From Pocillopora verrucosa (taxonomy: Eukaryota > Cnidaria > Anthozoa > Scleractinia > Pocilloporidae): a stretch of 64,000 bases of DNA. Numbering within the stretch: the stretch's first letter is position 1; the number at the start of each line of letters is the position of its first letter. Below the pieces are notes generated by a model. That model ran no database searches, was not told the origin of the DNA, and saw only the letters and a list, made by a program, of their open reading frames with translations. The stretch is taken from assembly GCF_036669915.1 (NCBI RefSeq), contig NC_089313.1:2253085-2317084 (forward strand), written 5' to 3'. Position numbers and translations under genes: made by a program. Below, one piece after another: positions 10,951 through 22,838 of the stretch.

Positions 10951-13900
10951 TTATCTTGGTATCTAATCGTCTTTCTTAGTTCGCTTTATGAATATTAAAC
11001 TTCTTTTACTTTACACAGGACCGCGAATCGAACGAGATCGCAAAAATCTCCTTGTCTGTTGCTCTAAACCTAACGCGAAGATGACAATTTAAAAAAGAGG
11101 GTCAGTCTCGCAAAATTAAAGTATCTCTTGTGAAAATTGGCGATTTTTAGGCTTTGTGATGCAGAATAAACTCGAAAAGAGGAAGTTGTTTAAAATTAGA
11201 ATCCTTCAGGATTATGTCGGTGATCGATTATTGTGGAACAAGAGCTAAACAGCCGGTCAGCATGCAGTTTGAAGGTTTTATTTTTAGTCTTTAATGTGTT
11301 TGAAATTGAAAACATTTGCGTCCAGAAAGATAACACGGAAAATTAAGAGCTTTTTTGCGCCAGATACACCTGCTCCAGCAGTGTTTTTGGAATCTTTCGT
11401 GAGTCTGCCTTTTTTAATTGAACGGCTCCTTGATAGAAAATCGCGAACAACTCGACGAATAATAGAAAATTGACTCGAAACAGCGAAACACCAGTGGAAC
11501 CACACTGGCTTATTTAAGAGTTAATCGCGGAAGGAAAAGCAAAAAGAATATTGTTGGAGACAATCAAATTTTTTTCATACACTTACTGATTGTGACCGGC
11601 TATTCGAAACAAAAATGACTGCATTTCGGATTAAAATTCAGCCGTTGAATTGAGTAAGAAAATCGCATTTTTAAACAGACCTTTGGTAAATATTTACTTT
11701 TCCCGCGAGGCAAAGATCAGTTTTGCAATATTATGCAAATTTCCGTGAATACATGATCATTATTCAGTTCTATCTCGATGTAAGGAGTTGCTTTGCGACA
11801 ATCTATAACGTTGTTGTTAGAAACAGCATTTTTTTTCGAAAAATTTTCTTCAATATTTCACACGTTTTCCATATATTCCTAATTATCAACGCTATTCTCG
11901 GTAGTTATGGAGAAATAAGCCAGTAAAAGATTATTGAAATTCATAAACGATGAATAAAATAAGTGAAAAAAAAAAATCGAGCCTTCTTTGTTATTTGCAT
12001 CTAATGGGATTGATGTACTATGTCAGAAACAAGTTTTTACTCTGAGTGGACATGTGACTACATTAAAAACATCCACATTTTCTTTTTTCTCTTGAGGTAC
12101 CCTGTAGAGAGCTGCGTTTTTAAGGCAGGAATTGTTGTGGGAAGTTAACGTAACGGTTTTTCGAGTGGATGAAAACACTAAATAATTTTAGGCCTTTTAA
12201 ACCACGCAAAAAAAAATTTAAAGTGATAAAATTTATTGAGACATCTGTACTGTCAGACTTCAAGAAATTTCTCGCAAATTTCCTTGATTATTCGATTATC
12301 TTCTATAAGGCCGCTGTCTATATACTGTTGAGTGTAGTCAGAGCAATCGCGTTTAGGCCATTCCCGTAATACTGTGTTGCTTTTCATCTCTTTCCTCACT
12401 GATTCATTCTTTTTTTTCCCAAAATACAAAAAAATAGTTTCCAATACACTGTCAGGCAAAATTTTGATGTCAAACTGTTTAATTTCACATCCTCGATTTT
12501 ACAGCAAGCGTGTGATCAGTACTCTAGTAACAATCATTTCTGCCTGATTTTTTAGCGCATATAATTATATTTGACATAAAATTTTTGGGTTACATTTGAA
12601 AACAGTGTAAATAAATTCGCTTCACAAGCAAACAGCATGGTGTAAACGGGCCATCTTACTCAGCACGCAGGCTTTTTTCTTGAATTCAACTCAGGCTCCC
12701 TCGGTCTTTTTTCTTTTTTGCCCCATCGACCCAGGCCACTTTGATGACAAGGAGAAACAAGCCATTTTAAGGCATAGCATGACTGAGTTGAAGATAGATG
12801 ATAGAGTTGAGTTGATTTTACTATTTCTTGACTTGACACTCATTCGAAGCTGACTTGAGTTACAACAAATTCACTTGAAAAACAAACTTTCATATTTGCC
12901 ATGAGATCTTTAGACATTCTACAACTGAAATGGTTCCACAAACCTGTGAAAGGTCAAGTGACATTTATTTAAATTGTGCGATGCGGCTCCATAAAAAACA
13001 GCAGCTAAGACACTGGTCATTATTAATCGTGGATTTTTTTTCTGGGGGGGGGACCATCAATTAACTTCCTATGAGGGAGGATCATAAGAAATCCTCCGAC
13101 CTCCCCCAACCCCCCCCCCCCCGACTCCCACCTGAATGGATGCAGTGATGTACGCAGCATAGGTAAGGACCGACATGGATGCAGTGATGTACGCAGCATG
13201 GGTAAGGACCGATAACTTAAAACCAAGAAACTAATCACAAGTTACATGTATTGTGAACTGAAAACCGTTAGATTTTAACCTCCGAAAGTGGCGTGCATTA
13301 CACCACCATAATATGCGTTAAATGACAGTCATTATGCACTAAACTGCTTTTCACTTTTTTGACAGGGTTGTCAATGCTTTTCTAATGAATTAAGCCGATG
13401 AAGCAACGAGTTTTCTCTGCGCCTTTCTACGTTCAGTGTTTCAAAGTTGAGAACATTTTAAAAAGCGTGCCAGAGTAATGACTCGAACCCACGTGGGATA
13501 GCGTGCTTGTTTCCTATTGGCTGGTTCAGTTGCACGGGTTCTCTACTTCATGCATTTTTTTTTCTTTTTTGTGAAAACAGCAATTAGCGAATTTGGAAAA
13601 GGGATGGTTCGTCTCGCTTGAATGTTACGTTGGGACTCAGTCTCGATGTGATTTAGGAAATTTATTTTCTTTTTTGGACCACAGTATTGCCCACAATTAA
13701 ACTTTTGCCTGGGAAAATGCTGTGAATTGAGTAGGAGGGAGCGGGGGGTCGTCACACTCGCGAGGGAGCTGATAATAACGGATAGGTTTTGTTACTTGAA
13801 TATTCTACATTTTTTCCTCTCATTCACTAGGTTTTCGATAAGCACCTTCCTCCCTCGTCATCCATTGCCTCTTCTCTCAGCACCTCCGTGATAACGACAA

Positions 13901-14417
13901 CCCTAGAATCGAGGTAAATATAAAGAGCAACTTTTGAAGTACTGCCTCTCTCCCAATATGGGATTCTAATCCAGTCGTGCGCACGTTACCGCCAGCCCCC
14001 CAACCCCAGCGTCATACTTTTGTCCCGTTTTCGTAACATGCTGACAATAATCATATGTATTCTTCGAAGAAGCACGGCGCAAGAAACGTCCATTACTATT
14101 CACAAAGCGAATCATCTTAAAAAACGATTCAACACAAATTCATTTATCATCTATTTCGTAAAACTGTGGACAATACCTTATTTTTTGCGTCATCGTAAGT
14201 AAACATTTGCGAATAAATCTCTCTGTAACACATATTATAGTAAGCAACTTCAAATCCTGATATTCAACATAACTTCACTGGCTTTAACAATATCATAGGT
14301 TATCTAATAAATGAAAATATAACCACATGGTGCGAGACAAGTCATCTTCGTAACCTTGAAGATAATACATATTTCCCACTGAAGCCTTTTACAAAATTAA
14401 TTAATGTGTGTATATAC

Positions 14418-14450
<33 letters not shown>

Positions 14451-14525
14451 CACTTGTTTTCAAAAGCGTTGCAAATTTTATATGCATCAAATTTATAGAC
14501 CTATTTCTAAATTTTTGAACAGGTG

Positions 14526-14564
<39 letters not shown>

Positions 14565-15446
14565 ATATATATACATATACATACATATATATATATATAC
14601 ACACATATATATACATATACATGTATATATACACATACATATACATTTATGTATTTACTTACATATCTTAACTTTTCCCACCGAGAAATCCAATGATATA
14701 GCGCATACAGTTTTCTGACGCGCGTGAGCAAAAAGGCATCACAAGGCCAACGTCAGCTTTCGAGCCTAGGAACGCCAACATCGTCCTCTAGGTCCCGTCT
14801 CTCTTGGTCTTTTTTGAGGGAGGACGAGAAAGGACCCAGGGAACGAGGTTCAAAAAGAGCAAGGTAGAATGGAATCTATTTGTTTTAAAATGATCATCCT
14901 GGACAGAGAGAGACCTCATGAGAACAAAACCTTTCGATTTGGAGTCCAACGCGTTTGCAATACGCCTCTCTAGGCTCTCACAAAATAACTATATCAATAT
15001 GTTAATTAATTTTCAGAAAGCTTTAAACCTTACTTCCGTGACACTATGATTCAACCCTTTGATTTAATAAGGGAGTTTATGACTATAAATTTAACGAAAT
15101 CATCCCAAAACAAGACTTCTCCCTAATGCAACAAATTGTTTTATAAGTAACATATAAAGCCAGCCGATGAATCTAACTACTCCACATGTAAGAACTGAAA
15201 AACAAACAAGCTACAGCTGCTGAAATGTACAAAGTGACAATTTGTCACAACATGATCTGAGTGAGAAGAAAAATGTTTGAAAACAAACTATTTTGGCATC
15301 CCAGTTGACGCTAGCTAGCTTGACTTTGGGGTTAGATTTATTTCAGTGGCCTGAAACCTGTACAGCCATAGACATGTACGTTTACGCTTCGTCCACGAAG
15401 GAAAGGAGCCATCCCGAGGGCAATGTTTCAGTGATTCGAATTCGTA
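10951..15446. other. Intergenic region, no gene supported
   Basis: About 4.5 kb without a convincing exon. Holds G/C homopolymers near 13045-13120, two direct copies of a GGATGCAGTGATGTACGCAG string near 13138 and 13175, and the TA/TG microsatellite at 14404-14660. On the minus strand an AATAAA at 15342-15337 lies about 105 bases past the stop of the RNFT gene and is its best poly(A) signal. Confidence 0.5.
14404..14660. repeat. Compound (TA)n/(TG)n microsatellite
   Basis: Alternating TA, TG and TACA runs interrupted by about 80 bases of ordinary sequence (14458-14522). Open frames across it on both strands (Tyr-Ile-Tyr repeats) are artefacts of the repeat. Confidence 0.9.
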
Positions 15447-18400
15447 TTAAAAGAGTATGACGTAAGTGGCTGTACTGCCGTCTCTCCATGTAGGGTCTGC
15501 CACTACCTTGGCTCGGCACATCGGACACGTACGCTCTCGGTCAAACCAAAGGGATATGCAGTCCTCACAGAATATGTGCTGTTTGGGTAGGAACAAAAAT
15601 TGGCAAATACAAATTAAAAGAGTGGACATCAAGGAACCAAAGCTGGTTTGGGTTGGCAAACTAGAGTGCATTTCGATTGAAAAAAAATAAACCAAAGTTA
15701 TCTCACCGACAAATCAGGAACAGGAAAAATATCCTGGGGAGTCAATGTAAACTTAAAGTAAAAGCAGCGAACTGCCTAAAGCGCGGGAAAACACGAGCGA
15801 CCGTATCGCACTTGCTTTTAGTTGTGAATCTGATTGGTTGAGAAAGTGGCGCGAGTTTTCTGGACCAATAACAGGGTGAGGTAAGGCAAAACCAAAGCAA
15901 TGCCAGATTACTTTTCACACTAAAAAAAAGGATTCAACTACAGCAACAAGCAGTCTCTCATAGGCAAGGTCAAGGAGCAGAAGGTGAGATGGCGGGGGTT
16001 AAGTGGTGCTGATAAGAGATTGACCACAATTCTTTTTCGCCATGACTGATGTCACAAAGAACCCTCATCCACTGAAGAAGAGTTATGGCTCATCCTGGAC
16101 ATAGGAGAGTTGCAAATGGATTAATAGTTAACCACTGATGTCAGTAATACAGCACCTTGCATGCACGCAGCTTAATTGGATCCTTTAGCTCTTCCTGACA
16201 AATTGGACACGAGTTTCCCGCCTCTACTGTTTCTTCCTTAGAAGGGGGTGAACCGTATTGCTGTACAAAAAACGTAAGGAAACAAAAGTTGAAAGAAGGT
16301 GATACACCAACAAACATTTTGGGAACCTCTGTCATTAAAACAGTCGAAACAGAACGTTCTTTAGACCTCAGAGATTGAATAAGTCCCTGATTACCATGAA
16401 AAATTCTGTGTCTAACTAACTTTCTGTCACCTTCAAAATTTTTGTACTCAGACATGGAACCTTCATGAAGCATATTCTGTTGTTGCTTTACAACATTCTC
16501 CTAGTTCTACATATACAATTCTTGCTGAAAACCCTTTTGTCACTAGGCCCTGTCTGATTATTTAAGTGGAACTATAAAAATATATTGAACGTCTCTTACC
16601 ACATCATGGCCAAAAACTTTGCATGCAGCATACACTTCTTGAATTTTGTTGATAATCATACGAGCCTGAGTAAGATAAAGCACATTCTTATACCCTGTAA
16701 AATCTGGTATACGCAATGCATCTTAAATTGTGTGAAGCAGTTATTCCTACCTTGAGTAGCAAGTATAATGTTGTTGCTATGACAGCAAAGTACTCTCCTC
16801 CATAGTTGTATTCCGTGAAAAAGGCAAACCACAGTGGAATGGGTACCAGCATGCGGTACAAATGTGAGAAATTTTCTATCAACAGGTAATACTTGCCCTG
16901 TGAATTTTAATAAAGAGAACTATGTCAACATGTCTCAAAAAGCTATTTGCATGACCATCATATCCACAAACTTTCCTTGATTCATTTTGAGCTCTGGAAG
17001 GTATAATTTGATGGGAATGGAACGGAAAATCTGACCAGAAAAGTTTGAAAGCCTGCCACATTGACACCATTTTGTCCATTTTTATGATTTGTAGTGAACA
17101 CACTAACTGATGCCTTTCAAGTAAGATTTAAGCACAAAAGAAAAATGGGTTAAGTTTCTTGAGAAACTGTGGTGCTGTGTCAGTGGGAGAGTATAACAAG
17201 GTATTTTGATTAAACTGAGTTGACCTTTTGAATGATAGCCCTTTGCTCTGACGAAGGGCTAACACCTGAAACATTAGCTTATAAACACTTTATGATGGCC
17301 AATTTACAGTATTAACTCAGTTAATAAAATCAAATTACCCTACATGTACAAAAGACAGATTCTGATGAGTTCATTGATCCTCTCATGATAGAGGAAGTTT
17401 GGAGACAAAATACTTCTTAGTAGGGAAGATGGGGGAGAAGCCTCTCTTAAATGAGACAATCACTCAGCATGGGCAGTGTGGAGAGGCTCAGGTGTCAATT
17501 CATTAATTTAAATTATTATTGTTTAGCTTGTCCTGCAACTGAAAAAAAGAGAACTGGCTGACAATTATGACATGAACTGGTATTTCGGATTACAGCAACT
17601 GCACGTAACACATGAAAGATTTGTGACAGTTTATCCACCCCTCTATGGCAAAACCTAAATTTACAATTTGACCGCCTGTCTGTTAGTTGTCAAATTGACT
17701 ATTAGTATTAACATATGAAAAGGTGACTTGATGAAATATTTACCCTTCGACGAAATGGGATTATCTTTCTGTGTTGCACAACCACCATGGATTTTAAGGC
17801 CATTGTAATAAATCGAATCACAAAATCTATGAAAGGAAAAATGTTAAAATCATCAGCTGAATTTTTTAAGGAATGAATTCAACCAGCAAATAGCTTTACA
17901 AATGTACTCTGGTAACATACCAGTTATACCCACGCACCAAAACACAGTCCACACATCCATTCTACTGAAGAATGGCTTCCTAAAAATTAAACTGCAGACA
18001 AAACTATCTGTTATTATGATGTTAACTTGATACAGTGAATATCTCAACCAATAACTTGTAATTATTGTTGCCATCATTCAACATTCAAATTTAAGTGCTG
18101 TATACACATACATGCTATTCAAATGATGGAAACGTACCAGTTTTCTAAGTGTTGGTTGTAAAACACATAGTAAATAAAGAACACATTCCCAGACAGAAAA
18201 ATGAAAGTCCACAATGATATACGGTTTAGTCGTCTGTCCTGGAAAATCAAAACAGTTGTATAAGGAGTAAAATGTCATATGAAACAAATAGTTCAGAGTT
18301 TTTGTATATTAATTCTTAAGTTGCCATCTACAAGCTCGTATTCTTAACCCTTTACTCCAAAGATCTCACCACAAATTCTCCCAACTGTATATCATACAAT

Positions 18401-19817
18401 TCTTATTATGTGAGTATGGAAAATTTGGTATTGGATCAACTAATAATCCCTTAATTAATATTTTTCTTTATTCTCATCATTTGCCTGCATGATATTGTAT
18501 TGATATTATAAGGGGAACTATTAACCAATCTAGACATTGGCAGAAAAGATCTTTTTCCACATTTACATACTCTCGTCTAAACATGGTAAGGTGGATTTGG
18601 GGGAAGAATGGTTAAGATGAGGTAGAGACACATATACAAACCACAAACACAGTAAACCTTCTCCTAGTCAACCACGTACTGTGATTTGCATCTAAGTGAA
18701 GTGCAATTCTTGAGATTTGCTTACCATAGAAAAAAAAGGGTTACCCGTGATAACATGGCGATTTTATCGTCAAAACCCCGTCTTAAACTTATTTGCTCCT
18801 CACACAACTGATAATCGTGGTAACTCGACTGAATTCTAAGAAAATAGTATAAATACTGTGTGGATGTGTATGAAACCGTTTTTCTTTTTCCTATTTTTGT
18901 GAGTAGTTCCACAAAGATCTAGAGCCTAAATCAGTTAATGAGGTTGAGCATTCTGACAACACTCCTCAGTAACTGCTAAATCGATGACGGAAGTTGGACC
19001 TAAAAACGAAAGTTGTACGTTTATTTTCAGGCTTTACCTTTAAAGACACTTGTCTTTTGACAGTGCTGTTGGCATGAAGAAATGTCCCACATAAGCCGAT
19101 GAACACCAGAATACCTTCAATTAGAGAAATCAACGATTACCACCTTTCAAGCCATTTCCTTATTAAGTCAGCAACAAAAATTCGATACGCAAAGGAAATT
19201 CAAAACACGATAATTTAATGCAACGGGGTAAAACAAAGTCTAGATCACCAACCTAGTCGATGATCCCACATAATTCTACTCAGAAGTAAAATCACAAACG
19301 GAAGGCTTTTTTCCAACCACGAAATTGTTCCCTGAAATTCTACTCTGTCGCCTGCAGCGCGGCCACTGCCGTTACCAGAGGAATTGGAGTTTCCCGGCGC
19401 CATGTTTGCATCGCCATGTTCAGCGTCTGCTTCGCTCGAATTACCAGAATTTACGTTAACAGCGGTAAAATTAGACATCCTGTTCGTTCCTGTGTCTTCT
19501 TCATCATTTGCGTCTCTAAGAACCTCGGCTATGTTCACGTAAGATGAAGGGGAGAGAGGAGAGAGAGGTGAACTAGCCGACGATCGAGATCCTGGACTGC
19601 GATGACCGAAACTGGGAACAAACTCCCGAATAACGGATCTGATCGGGTTCAGAGGCGCCAGAGTGATTTGTCCATTCCCTGAAGTATATGACCACGAAGC
19701 TGACCGAGAGTGGCTTCTTTGATGGAAGGTAGACGGTGTCCTCGAACCGGGAGAATAGGCATTATGATCAGCCGCCATGTTTTGGAGTGACGACTGTTTT
19801 CCTTGGACATTTCGCAT
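15447..19817 (-). CDS. RNFT1: RNFT1/2-type transmembrane RING finger E3 ligase
   Basis: Membrane-embedded RING ubiquitin ligase of the RNFT1/RNFT2 family, in vertebrates an ER protein linked to ER-associated degradation. Exons in transcript order: 19817-19253, 19114-19038, 18238-18138, 17979-17921, 17826-17744, 16897-16751, 16665-16600, 16260-16156, 15578-15447. Phases join to 1335 nt (444 aa, the family's usual size). Residues 1 to about 160 are Ser-rich and disordered. Several hydrophobic segments follow, starting at LPFVILLLSRIMWDH and including a HANSTVKRQVSLK loop typical of the family. A C3HC4 RING lies at 384-422 (CPIC, CKHIFCEDC, CPMC), then a short W-R-DGST tail. The start is the first ATG (19817) in the open frame. 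The first intron uses donor GTTGGT, weak but phase-consistent. AATAAA at 15342-15337 is the likely poly(A) signal. RNFT1 and RNFT2 cannot be told apart here; the symbol is family-level. Confidence 0.93.
15770..15910 (-). repeat. Dispersed GC-rich repeat in RNFT intron 8
   Basis: Contains AGCGCGGGAAAACACGAG, TGATTGGTTGAGAAAGTGG and CGCGAGTTTTCTGG. Related copies are at about 7820-7990, 22440-22690 (tandem, opposite strand), 32260-32400 and 35560-35650. No coding capacity. Confidence 0.55.
17160..17345 (+). mobile_element. Dispersed GACGAAGG-hairpin repeat, copy 2
   Basis: Shares ACTGTGGTGCTG, TCTGACGAAGGGCTAAC and the AACTGAGTT segment with 5655-5840. This copy is more degraded and lies in an RNFT intron. 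Confidence 0.45.
18344..18545. mobile_element. TTAA-type MITE, second subfamily
   Basis: Starts TTAACCCTTTACTCC and contains TTGGATCAACTAATAATCCC, shared with 20643-20810. Its right half resembles the inverted form of the repeat at 56235-56430. It lies in an RNFT intron. Confidence 0.45.
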
Positions 19818-20642
19818 TATCGTGGAATGAAGCAATGTTTTCCACTGAAAAGACCGCTGGATATTTCTCTTCGCAGGTCACCCACTCCCAGTCCCTCAAC
19901 TGGTGTGGCTAACACGTTCAAATGCCTCAAAGCGTTTCTTTCTTCAGCAAATAATGGTGACTATTTTTGAAATGGGGCTAATTTGAGATGGGTGAAATTC
20001 TAAGGCATTTTCTCAGGAGTTAATATGATAGCTTTTAAGTTTTTTTTCGTAATTCATAAAAAAACGTGTCACGAAGATTACCTTGAAAAACGAAGGCTAA
20101 ATTTTAGGTTGCACAAATCGTGCTGGAATGCCAATCATAGAGAGTAATTTATGCAAGCAAGAAGCCTTTGTACATTAGACGAGAACACCGTATGTCATCA
20201 GTGGAATATATTGTAAACATACATATGGCTCCTGCAAACATCTCACCAACAGACCATGAGTCGTAATGGGAAACTGCATAAATGCTAGTTGAGTTGACCG
20301 TTTGCCACTATTAAATCAGGGTGCATATTTTCTATACTCTTCTCTGAACAATTCAAAGGTTCTGACATACATAATTTCTTTAAAAACCATGAGCTTCTTT
20401 AGTAGTTGCTCAATTCCATTATTCTCGTGATCCTAACGTATGATTCAGGGGTGATATTGTAAGGAGAAATTCGAAATTTGTCAATCATAGGGGTCAAAGG
20501 AATAAAACTTTTTAACATCTGAGGGGATAACATTTTTTTTTCGTGTTGAGAACTGTTTTGTATAATAATGACAGAAATTGGAATGGCTCTTCTGCGAGTC
20601 TTGTTTACGTTTAGGCGGGTCACTACTCTCGTTGATCTGAAC

Positions 20643-20810
20643 CCTTTAACTCCCAAGATCTCATTAGTAATTCTCTTTACTGTCTGCCGTACAATTCCTA
20701 TGATTTCAATTTGGAGAATTTGGCATTGGATCAACTAATAATCCCCCAAATTGATACTTTACTTTATCCTCATCACTTCTATGCTTGATATTGTACTAGC
20801 AATCTGATTG
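20643..20810. mobile_element. TTAA-type MITE, second subfamily, truncated
   Basis: AACCCTTTAACTCCCAAGAT at the left, then GGCATTGGATCAACTAATAA in common with 18344-18545. The right end is not clear. Confidence 0.45.
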
Positions 20811-20817
20811 TTATAAC

Positions 20818-21130
20818 GTGATGAGTGCAAGTGATTCACCGACACACAAGGGCATGATATGTGCGGGTGAGTCACTGTTGAGCGTTGCGTGATGTGGGAA
20901 AGCGAGTAACTGATGTATGGTACGTGATGTACATGTAGGGTACGTGACGTGTATGCAAGTGAGTCACCGATGTATGAAGCGTGATACGTGCGTTTCAGTC
21001 TCCGTTGAGCGTTGCACGATGTGTGAAAGTGAGTCACTGATGTGTTATGTGGGACCTATGCAACCAAGTCACTGATGCGGGATGCGTAATGTACGTAGGC
21101 AAGACAGCGTCACGCGTGCAAATGCGTGAC
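20818..21130. repeat. Degenerate tandem array rich in GTGAGTCAC and TACGTGA
   Basis: GTGAGTCACTGATGT or close variants recur at roughly 30-80 base spacing, separated by TACGTGATGTACGTG-like words and two copies of a TTGAGCGTTGC motif about 130 bases apart. It looks like a decayed satellite or minisatellite; no gene. Confidence 0.65.
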
Positions 21131-22439
21131 TAAGTTGACGACCATGACGTCTCGATACTTCGTCGTCTCATGGATCAAAGGAAAGGACCACTCAAAATAC
21201 GTGTAGAATTAGGTGTTACGTGTGAAACAAGCAAGTAACCTCGAGAGAAGGATAATAACGACACGCCAAGTTTATTTATTTTCTCGCAGAAAACAGAGAT
21301 GTATCTTCTAATTGACAAATGTTTCATTTAGTTTTCCTGCCCTGTCACTAAAACCATGGATGACAAAACGTGATAATTTATCACCTGACTCTTCCTCAGC
21401 TAAGGCATTTTGAAATATCGTAAAGAAATCACTGTCATTGTAGGACTAAACATTTTAAACTGAATTGAAATGAATTTAGAAAAGAGATATAAATTCTCCG
21501 AAGGAAGCATTCTTTTTCCTTCTTGCCGAGATTTGGAAATGCAATCATGGCAGTCCACTGGTTTTGGCGGTTTTCATATTCTGAAAAAAAGAAATCAAGA
21601 AATCTCTCAAAACTTGTTTTAGTGTTAAAAAACAGACCTAGAACCACGTAAAATATTCTTTATTGATATCGTCGTTTGTACCTACCCGTGATCACATGTA
21701 CAAGACCAAAAAAAGTTTTGAAAAATAGTAGAATTCTGGATTTTTGTCAATCTCTTGTCGGGCATTAGCCGGGTGATCCTTCGCCATCTCTTACCTCCCA
21801 TCTCCCTCATCAATACAAGAGTGGCGCAAGTCTTACTACGCCCTACAACTTGTTGAATTTTTTCTATAACTCTCATTTATAACCCTCTTTCCCCCATTCC
21901 TTGGTTGCCTGGTGTTAACAAAATGCTCGCTAATATCAAACAAAGTTGTTTGGGAGGAGGAGTGTGGCGGGGGGGGGACCTTCAAGTAACTTGTTACAGA
22001 TGAATTGCAGGATTTCTGTTTATTGTTTTGAGTGGAGGGTTGTCGAATGCCTGGTAAGGAGAAGCGTGCCAACTACTTTTGCCTCTCATTGTAGATATGT
22101 ATCCGAACGGAACGAGTCTTAGAGGTAGGTCAGTTCAGAAAACCAATGTATTCAACTCAAATGGGAAATGGTGTTCTACCGAAAGATGAGGATTGAAATA
22201 ACTCCAGCTTGCGTCTCGCTCAACTCACTCACCATGAGCGCCAATTAGTTGGGTGATATCTATCCCTCGCTCACCTTTGATCTCGCTAGGGGGTTGTAAG
22301 CTTACAAGGGTTAAAACGATTACGGTATCATCATTGAAAATGGAATTTAGCTGTGTATGTACAACGTTGCCTTTTATTTCTCTCGAGCAGTTTCCAACTG
22401 AGTGTAAAAAAATGATGCGAGATTAGTTCGGTTTTACTC

Positions 22440-22690
22440 TGGTTTGCCCCATGATTGGTCTAGGAAACTCGCGCCACTTTCTAAACCAATCAGATTCAAA
22501 ACTGAAACCAATCTCGACTTAATCGCCGCGTTTTCCCGCGCTTTAGACAGTTTGGTTGTTTTTGGTTTTCCTTTTTTTCACCTCATGATTGGTCCACAGA
22601 ATTCGTGCCACTTTCTGAACCAATCAGATTCAAAATCAAAACCAATCTCGACTTGGTCGCTGGCGTCTTTCCGCGCTCTAAGCAGTTTGG
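22440..22690. repeat. Two-copy tandem of the dispersed GC-rich repeat
   Basis: Two direct copies of about 130 bp, each with ATGATTGGTC, GCCACTTTCT, AACCAATCAGATTCAAAA, ACCAATCTCGACTT and a CGCGCT end. An open frame across it is a by-product. Confidence 0.75.
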
Positions 22691-22838
22691 TGTTTACCCT
22701 CATATTTCCTTTACAACGATTAGCTGGCATTATGGCTTTGATAATACGACATCCAATGAGGTTCAGCTGGGTTACTAATCATGAGCAATGTTGGTTGAGA
22801 CACCATATCATTGTTACCAAATTCTAATCTGTCATTAC

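Larger units (their letters stand above)
19818..22838. other. Intergenic region between RNFT and CAP/ShKT genes
   Basis: No exon supported. Contains a MITE copy (20643-20810), a degenerate GTGA-rich tandem array (20818-21130) and a two-copy tandem repeat (22440-22690). It also holds the RNFT promoter just above 19817 and the 3' UTR of the CAP gene just below 22839. No clear TATA box was seen. Confidence 0.5.

Noticed and set aside
14401..14731. Overlapping frames on both strands encoding Tyr/Ile/Val repeats
   Set aside because: Translation of the TA/TG microsatellite; no gene.
18721..18912. 63-codon minus-strand frame in an RNFT intron
   Set aside because: Exons 19114-19038 and 18238-18138 join directly in phase and match the family without it.
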